A stretch of 64,000 bases of DNA from positions 124,001 through 188,000 of the forward strand of contig NZ_AUFB01000009.1 in the NCBI RefSeq assembly GCF_000426285.1, read 5' to 3'. This DNA is from Rhizobium leucaenae USDA 9039 (GTDB lineage: Bacteria; Pseudomonadota; Alphaproteobacteria; Rhizobiales; Rhizobiaceae). The notes under the pieces were generated by a model. It was not told the DNA's origin, searched no databases, and was given only the letters and a program-made list of their open reading frames with translations. This document shows, piece by piece, positions 59,434 to 64,000 of this stretch. Position 1 is the stretch's first letter; every line of letters starts with the position of its first letter. Position numbers and translations under genes: made by a program.

Positions 59434-60345
59434 ATGATGAATATCGATAGAACTTTGCGGTCAATCGTGGCCGTGCATGCTTCAATTCCGGAAGATGCCT
59501 TTACGGCTGGGGCATTGGGAATCCGGCGGGAAGGCAGCGGTGTGGTCATCAGGGACAACGGGCTGGTGGTCACGATCGGCTATCTGATCACCGAAGCGGA
59601 AGAGGTCTGGCTGACGACCAATGAAGGCCATGTGGTCCCCGCTCATGCGCTTGCCTATGATCAGGAGACCGGTTTCGGTCTGGTCCAGGCGCTTGGTTCG
59701 CTTGGCGTGCCCGCACTGGAATTTGGTAATGCTGCGAGGGCTGCGATTGGTGATCCTGTGGTGATTGCCGACGGAATCGGCCAGTTCGTTCGGGCAAACA
59801 TCGTGGCCAAGCAGGAATTCGCCGGCTATTGGGAATATCTGCTGGAGGAGGCGATCTTCGTGGCGCCCGCCCATCCTTCATGGGGAGGCGCCGCGCTCCT
59901 CGACGCCCACGGCAAGCTTTTGGGCATCGGCTCGCTTCACCTGCAGATGGCCTCCCAAAACCAAGAGACTGCCGATATCAACATGGTCGTGCCGATCGAT
60001 TTGTTGCCGCCTATTCTCGATGATCTGCTCAATCGAGGCCAGGTCAACAAGCCGCCGCGGCCGTGGCTCGGCGCTTTCTCCGCCGAAAGCAATGGCGAGG
60101 TCGTGGTCATGAGCGTCGCGGAAGGGGGCCCGGCCGCTCAGGCGGGGCTGCAGCGAGGCGATGTCATTTCCGAGATCCGGGACGGCGAAGTCGATAGCCT
60201 GGCCGATTTTTACCGCAAGGTATGGGAAAGCGGCCCCGCCGGCTCAGAAATCCCGATGAGGATATTACGCAACGGGCGCGAAGCATGGCTGCGCGTGAAG
60301 TCGGCCGACCGCAGCAGCTTTCTCAGGAAGCCGCAACTGCAGTAG
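59434..60345 (+). CDS. HtrA/S1C-like protein with PDZ domain, catalytic triad lost
   Basis: The 303-residue protein follows the trypsin-like S1C fold and a C-terminal PDZ domain (about 210-295: PWLGAFSAESNGEVVVMSV, AGLQRGDVISEIRDGEV). At the three catalytic places other residues stand: LVVTIGYLIT in place of the His motif, YDQETGFGLV in place of the Asp motif and HPSWGGAALL in place of GNSGGAL. So it is most likely a non-cleaving chaperone or sensor. There is no signal peptide, so it may be cytosolic. ATG at 59434 follows AGGGTGAG; longer frames upstream are unlikely. Confidence 0.8.
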   Translation: MMNIDRTLRSIVAVHASIPEDAFTAGALGIRREGSGVVIRDNGLVVTIGYLITEAEEVWLTTNEGHVVPAHALAYDQETGFGLVQALGSLGVPALEFGNAARAAIGDPVVIADGIGQFVRANIVAKQEFAGYWEYLLEEAIFVAPAHPSWGGAALLDAHGKLLGIGSLHLQMASQNQETADINMVVPIDLLPPILDDLLNRGQVNKPPRPWLGAFSAESNGEVVVMSVAEGGPAAQAGLQRGDVISEIRDGEVDSLADFYRKVWESGPAGSEIPMRILRNGREAWLRVKSADRSSFLRKPQLQ

Positions 60346-60399
60346 CGCACGGCCGTCGCGGCGCCCGGAACATCCGGCGCCTCAAGAGCATGGCGGGCG

Positions 60400-61425
60400 T
60401 CAAACCCAGCCCAGCAATTCCCGCCTCACCACCTTTTCCAGCACCCACATGCCGTCCTCGCTGTCGTTGAGGCACGGAATATGCGTGAACTTCTCGCCGC
60501 CATTGTGGTGGAAGGATTCGGCTGCCTGTTCGGCGATTTCCTCGAGCGTTTCCAGACAATCCGAGACGAAGCCGGGGTTGAGGACGGCGATGCGTTTCGT
60601 GCCTTCCTTGGCAAGGCGCTCCACCGTTTTGTCGGTATAGGGTTGCAGCCATTCCTCCGGTCCGAAGCGGGATTGAAAGGTTAGCATGAACCGGTCTTCG
60701 GACAGTCCGAGCTTTTCACGCAGCAACCGGCTGGTCTCGACGCATTGCCGATAATAGGGGTCACCCTTCTCGGAATAGGAAAGCGGGATGCCGTGGAATG
60801 AGGCCAGAATCTTCTCCGGTTGCCAGTCGAGCGTGGCGAGGTGCCGAGTGACGGAGTTCGCAAGCGCCTCGATATAGGTCGGATCGCTGTGATAGTCCGG
60901 AACGGTGCGCAATGCCGGTTGCCAGCGCATGGCCATCAGCTTTTCGAACGCCTTGTCATTGACGGTAGCGGTCGTGGCGGCCGCATATTGCGGATAAAGC
61001 GGGAACAGCAGGATACGGTTGCATCCCTGATCCTTCAGCACCTGAATGCGCTCGCCGATCGATGGCTTGCCGTAGCGCATGGCCCAATCGACGATCACGT
61101 CCGGTAGGTCCACCAGCCGCGTGGCCATCAAATCCGATTGGTTTCGCGTGTAGGTGCGCAGAAAACTTTCGTTCTTTTCTTTGTTCCAGATCGTCTCATA
61201 GGCCTTGCCGACTTTGCCGGGGCGGGTGTTGAGGACGATGCCGAACAGGATCGGATACCATTTCCACGGCGACCACTCGATAACGCGCTTGTCGGTCAGG
61301 AATTCGCGCAGATAGCGTCGCATCGACGTGTAGTCGGTGCCGTCAGGCGTGCCGAGATTGACGAGAAGGACGCCGATCTTGCCAGATTTTTGCTGCGATT
61401 GGCCGGCCGGGACTTCTGCGATCAT
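60400..61425 (-). CDS. hemH: Ferrochelatase
   Basis: HemH inserts Fe2+ into protoporphyrin IX, the last step of protohaem synthesis. The 341-residue protein has IGVLLVNLGTPDGTDYTSMRRY near the start, LLFPLYPQYAAATTATV, the iron-site His in ILASFHGIPLSY, and QSRFGPEEWLQPYT. ATG at 61425 has AGAGGA nine bases upstream and is preferred over 61461. It is a single gene; haem demand is high in nodules, but nothing in the sequence shows symbiotic control. Confidence 0.95.
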   Translation of the reverse strand: MIAEVPAGQSQQKSGKIGVLLVNLGTPDGTDYTSMRRYLREFLTDKRVIEWSPWKWYPILFGIVLNTRPGKVGKAYETIWNKEKNESFLRTYTRNQSDLMATRLVDLPDVIVDWAMRYGKPSIGERIQVLKDQGCNRILLFPLYPQYAAATTATVNDKAFEKLMAMRWQPALRTVPDYHSDPTYIEALANSVTRHLATLDWQPEKILASFHGIPLSYSEKGDPYYRQCVETSRLLREKLGLSEDRFMLTFQSRFGPEEWLQPYTDKTVERLAKEGTKRIAVLNPGFVSDCLETLEEIAEQAAESFHHNGGEKFTHIPCLNDSEDGMWVLEKVVRRELLGWV

Positions 61426-61467
61426 CAATGGTGGTCCTCTCAACGAAACGGAGCACCTCACATAGGA

Positions 61468-61499
61468 ACAAAAACCGGCCCGGGAAAGCCCGGACCGGC
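61468..61499 (-). terminator. Terminator of the LysM 5'-nucleotidase gene
   Basis: On the minus strand GCCGG(T)CCGGG and CCCGG(G)CCGG pair around CTTT, followed by TTTTTGTT. It lies 24 bases after the stop codon and before hemH. Confidence 0.8.
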
Positions 61500-61522
61500 T
61501 GACTTTTTCGAGACAATCGGCG

Positions 61523-63979
61523 TTACTTGGCGGGAATCTTCAATTCGCGACCGACGGTGAGGTGGCGCGGCTTGAGATTGCGGTTGGCGGCCGCGAGTTT
61601 GCGCCATTCGCCGGCGTCGCCGTAATAGGTCTTTGCGAGATCCCAAAGCGTGTCGCCGGCGGCGATGACGTGGGAAGCCGGCGTTTTCGGCGGCTCGCTG
61701 GCCTGAGGCGCCGGTGCGGTGGTCTCCGGTGCCGTGGTTGGCGCGGCGGGAGCCGTTGTCGTCGGCGTGGGGGTTGTCGTTGCGGGAGCAGTCGTTGCCG
61801 GCGCCGTGGTCTCAGGCGTCGACGTGGCGGGCGCGATGGTAGCGGGAGCCGTTGTTACAGGAGCCGTGCTCGTCGTCGGCGGGGTCGCGGCAGGCGCTGT
61901 CGTCTGAGACGTGGACGTGTCTGGGGTCGTGGTGGTGCCGGGGGTTGAAGCAGCAGGCGCGGTCGTAGTTGGCGCGGGCGCCGTTGTGGCTGGAGCGTTG
62001 GTATCGGGCGCCGTTGTTGCGGGAGCAGTGTTCGTCGTCGGCGGGGTTGCGGCAGGCGCCGTCGTCTGAGACGTAGACGTGTCTGGGGTCGTGGTGGTGC
62101 CGGGTGTTGAAGCAGCAGGTGCGGTCGTGGTGGGCGCAGGCGTCGTTGTCGCCGGGGCGGTGGCGGCGGGCGCCGCCGTTGTTTGAGCGGCGGTCGTCTG
62201 AGATGTGGACGTGTCTGGGGTCGTGGTGGCAGTCGGGGTCGAAGCAGCAGGAGCCGTTGCAGAGGATGCTGCGCTTTTATCGGCTGCAGCCGGGGCGGGC
62301 TTCTGATCCGATGATGCTGCCTGTTGCGTTTCCGCCGGCTTGCCTGCCTCCGGTTGGGCCATGGCTGCGGTGCCGCCGACCTGCGTCACGCGGCCATCGG
62401 TATAGGGCTTGTAGGGCCTGTGCGATGCCAGGTAATCGGCGACGACTCCTTCCAGATCAGGGCCGAAGTCATAGGCATTCTTGCCGTCTTTAGCAAAGAC
62501 GACGTAACCGTCTCCACCGGCGCGCATATAATTGTTGCTGACGACGCCATAGGTCTTGTTGGGATCGAGCGGCACGAACTCCGTGCCTTCCTGCACCGTG
62601 ACGGAGACGATGCGGTCGCCGGGCGGCTTTGACTTGTCGAAGGTATATTTGAGACCAGCGACCTGCGGGAAACGGCCGGCGCCGTCGTCGATCTGGCTAA
62701 GGCCGTTCTCCAGTGCCGCCTTCAGGTCGGCACCCGTCAATTGGAAGGTGGCGATCGTATTCTGAAAAGGCAGCACGGTCAGCACGTCACCCATGGTCAC
62801 GTCGCCGGCGCCGATCGAGGCACGCAAGCCGCCGCCGTTCTGGATGGCGATCGTGATGCCCTGGTTTTTCGTGCGGTCGAGCATGGCATCGGCGACGAGA
62901 TTGCCCATGGAGCATTCCTGAACGCGGCAAATCTCGCGCGCGCCCTCGATCGGGGCTTGCGCAGAGCCAATGACTTTATGGCGCAGTTCGTCGATCGGCT
63001 TGGCCATTTCCTGGATACGGGCAGCGATTGCGGGGTCCGGTTTGATCGAAGAATCGAGGAGGATCGGATCGCCCTTGGCTTCCTTGACGACGCCGTTATC
63101 GTCGAAGGTGATGACAATGTCGCCGAGATATTTGCTGTAGGAGGCGGCCTGGACCACCGGAACCTTATAGCCCGCCGGATTGTCGACCATGGTCGGATAA
63201 GGGCCGGCCGCTTTCGGATCGGTATTCGACAGCAGCGTGTGCGAATGGCCGCCGACGACCACATCGACACCGGCGATCCTGGCGATCTGGGCAACATCGC
63301 GCGGATAGCCGACGTGGGTGAGCGCGATGATTTTGTTGACGCCCTGCGCCTTTAGCGCATCCACTTCGGCACTGATGGCGGCTGCATCGTCGGTGATTTT
63401 GACATGCGGACCGGGCGAGGAGAGTTCTGGCGTCTCGGCCGTGACCGCGCCGACGATACCGATTTTTTGGCCGCCGATATCGAGCACGATCGATTTCTTG
63501 ATGCGATCACCAATTTTCGATTGGTCGTCCACGACGAGATTGGCGGTGACGACGGGGAATTGCGCCTTGTCGAGGAAGGCTGCGAGCGGGCCTTCGCCAT
63601 CATCGAATTCGTGGTTGCCGACGGTCATGGTGTCGAGCTTCATATCGTTGAGAAATTCGACCTCGGCAGCCCCCTTGTAGGTCGTGTAGAATAGCGAGCC
63701 CTGGAAATTGTCGCCGGCATCGAGCAGCAGGACATTTTGGCCGGCAAGTGCGGCGCGACGCTGGTCGATCGCGGTTTTCAACCGCGCTGCGCCGCCAAAG
63801 CATTCATTCTTGCTTTCTTCTGCGGCAGAGCAGGTGGCGTCGAACTTGTTGATCGGTTCCACGCGCGAATGGAAGTCGTTGAAATGCAGAATGTTGAGCT
63901 GGTAATCCGCGAAGGCGGTGCTGGCGCTGAGCGCCAAGGCCGCGGCGGCCAAAAGACCCATACCAAAGGGCTTCGTCAT
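61523..63979 (-). CDS. Secreted bifunctional 5'-nucleotidase/metallophosphatase with LysM domain
   Basis: The 818-residue protein has a signal peptide (to STAFA, about 23), a calcineurin-type metal domain (ILHFNDFHSRVEP, LLLDAGDNFQGSLF, MTVGNHEFDDG, VVGGHSHTLL) and the 5'-nucleotidase C-terminal domain (IAIQNGGGLRASIGAG, NNYMRAGGDGY), ending near 530. A Thr/Pro/Ala-rich linker of about 220 residues with a 54-residue direct repeat follows, and then a LysM domain (about 769-818, SHVIAAGDTLWDLAKTYYG). It should hydrolyse nucleotides in the periplasm while held to peptidoglycan by LysM. AGGAGA lies before the ATG. Confidence 0.92.
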   Translation of the reverse strand: MTKPFGMGLLAAAALALSASTAFADYQLNILHFNDFHSRVEPINKFDATCSAAEESKNECFGGAARLKTAIDQRRAALAGQNVLLLDAGDNFQGSLFYTTYKGAAEVEFLNDMKLDTMTVGNHEFDDGEGPLAAFLDKAQFPVVTANLVVDDQSKIGDRIKKSIVLDIGGQKIGIVGAVTAETPELSSPGPHVKITDDAAAISAEVDALKAQGVNKIIALTHVGYPRDVAQIARIAGVDVVVGGHSHTLLSNTDPKAAGPYPTMVDNPAGYKVPVVQAASYSKYLGDIVITFDDNGVVKEAKGDPILLDSSIKPDPAIAARIQEMAKPIDELRHKVIGSAQAPIEGAREICRVQECSMGNLVADAMLDRTKNQGITIAIQNGGGLRASIGAGDVTMGDVLTVLPFQNTIATFQLTGADLKAALENGLSQIDDGAGRFPQVAGLKYTFDKSKPPGDRIVSVTVQEGTEFVPLDPNKTYGVVSNNYMRAGGDGYVVFAKDGKNAYDFGPDLEGVVADYLASHRPYKPYTDGRVTQVGGTAAMAQPEAGKPAETQQAASSDQKPAPAAADKSAASSATAPAASTPTATTTPDTSTSQTTAAQTTAAPAATAPATTTPAPTTTAPAASTPGTTTTPDTSTSQTTAPAATPPTTNTAPATTAPDTNAPATTAPAPTTTAPAASTPGTTTTPDTSTSQTTAPAATPPTTSTAPVTTAPATIAPATSTPETTAPATTAPATTTPTPTTTAPAAPTTAPETTAPAPQASEPPKTPASHVIAAGDTLWDLAKTYYGDAGEWRKLAAANRNLKPRHLTVGRELKIPAK
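61866..62189. repeat. 162-bp direct tandem repeat in the linker of the LysM 5'-nucleotidase
   Basis: Two near-identical units start at 61866 and 62028 (162 bp, exactly 54 codons apart). They encode the linker units around TAPAASTPGTTTTPDTSTSQ. A partial third unit lies near 62190-62250. Since the unit is a multiple of three, gain or loss of copies keeps the frame. Confidence 0.8.
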
Positions 63980-64000
63980 CTCTTTCTCCTGTTGCTCACC

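Overview
This window is chromosomal DNA of an alphaproteobacterium of the family Rhizobiaceae, most likely Rhizobium or a close relative. It is GC-rich. It carries the sarcosine oxidase set soxBDAG, the glycogen cluster glgP-glgB-glgC-glgA-pgm-glgX, a CpdR receiver protein, a 355-residue K+ channel that matches the MlotiK1 type residue for residue at its cAMP contacts, a rhizobial-style small heat-shock gene, and short REP-like GC-rich palindromes. No phage, transposase or integrase was found. The only clearly mobile-type cargo is a vapBC toxin-antitoxin pair.

Layout. 1-620: the start of a TPR lipoprotein gene and rpsU, both minus strand. 1.07-6.36 kb: soxBDAG (+), oxidising sarcosine with transfer of one-carbon units to tetrahydrofolate. 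6.5-18.3 kb: a MaoC-fold gene, then the complete glycogen operon on the minus strand. 18.6-26.6 kb: a VWA/Tad-like protein and a three-gene minus-strand cassette (DUF2126 amidoligase with transglutaminase, circularly permuted ATP-grasp fused to alpha-E, second transglutaminase), the least understood system here. 26.8-31.8 kb: mannose-1-phosphate guanylyltransferase/isomerase, a DUF475 membrane protein and several small unknown proteins. 31.87 kb: tRNA-Val(GAC). 32-38 kb: cpdR, an N-formylglutamate amidohydrolase family gene, a CUCC-rich small-RNA locus, an IMPase/HisN-type phosphatase, a lysophospholipase, the K+ channel, an Lrp regulator and a DUF2000 gene.

38.2-42.6 kb: a second candidate small RNA on the minus strand, an hsp20 gene with an RpoH-type promoter and a ROSE-like RNA thermometer, a divergent SBF transporter/LysR pair with two operator-like boxes 31 bp apart, a 42-residue ORF and a threonine aldolase. 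43.1-50.1 kb: gltB and gltD (glutamate synthase) separated by vapBC, which has a 28-bp perfect palindrome in front. 50.1-64 kb: a serine hydrolase, an SGNH protein and a lytic transglycosylase; galU, an outer-membrane beta-barrel and a KpsF-type isomerase (envelope sugar metabolism); nfeD with an SPFH gene; a degenerate HtrA-like protein; hemH; and a secreted 5'-nucleotidase with a repeat-rich linker and a C-terminal LysM domain.

The window is mostly central metabolism and envelope functions. Several genes link storage and nucleotide sugars (glg genes, pgm, galU, manC). The most interesting unexplained content lies between genes: two small-RNA loci, an orphan terminator and an RNA thermometer. 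The amidoligase/ATP-grasp/alpha-E cassette, the vapBC insertion and the degenerate HtrA-like protein also merit a second look. All functional calls are by reading motifs and family memory; no database search was run.
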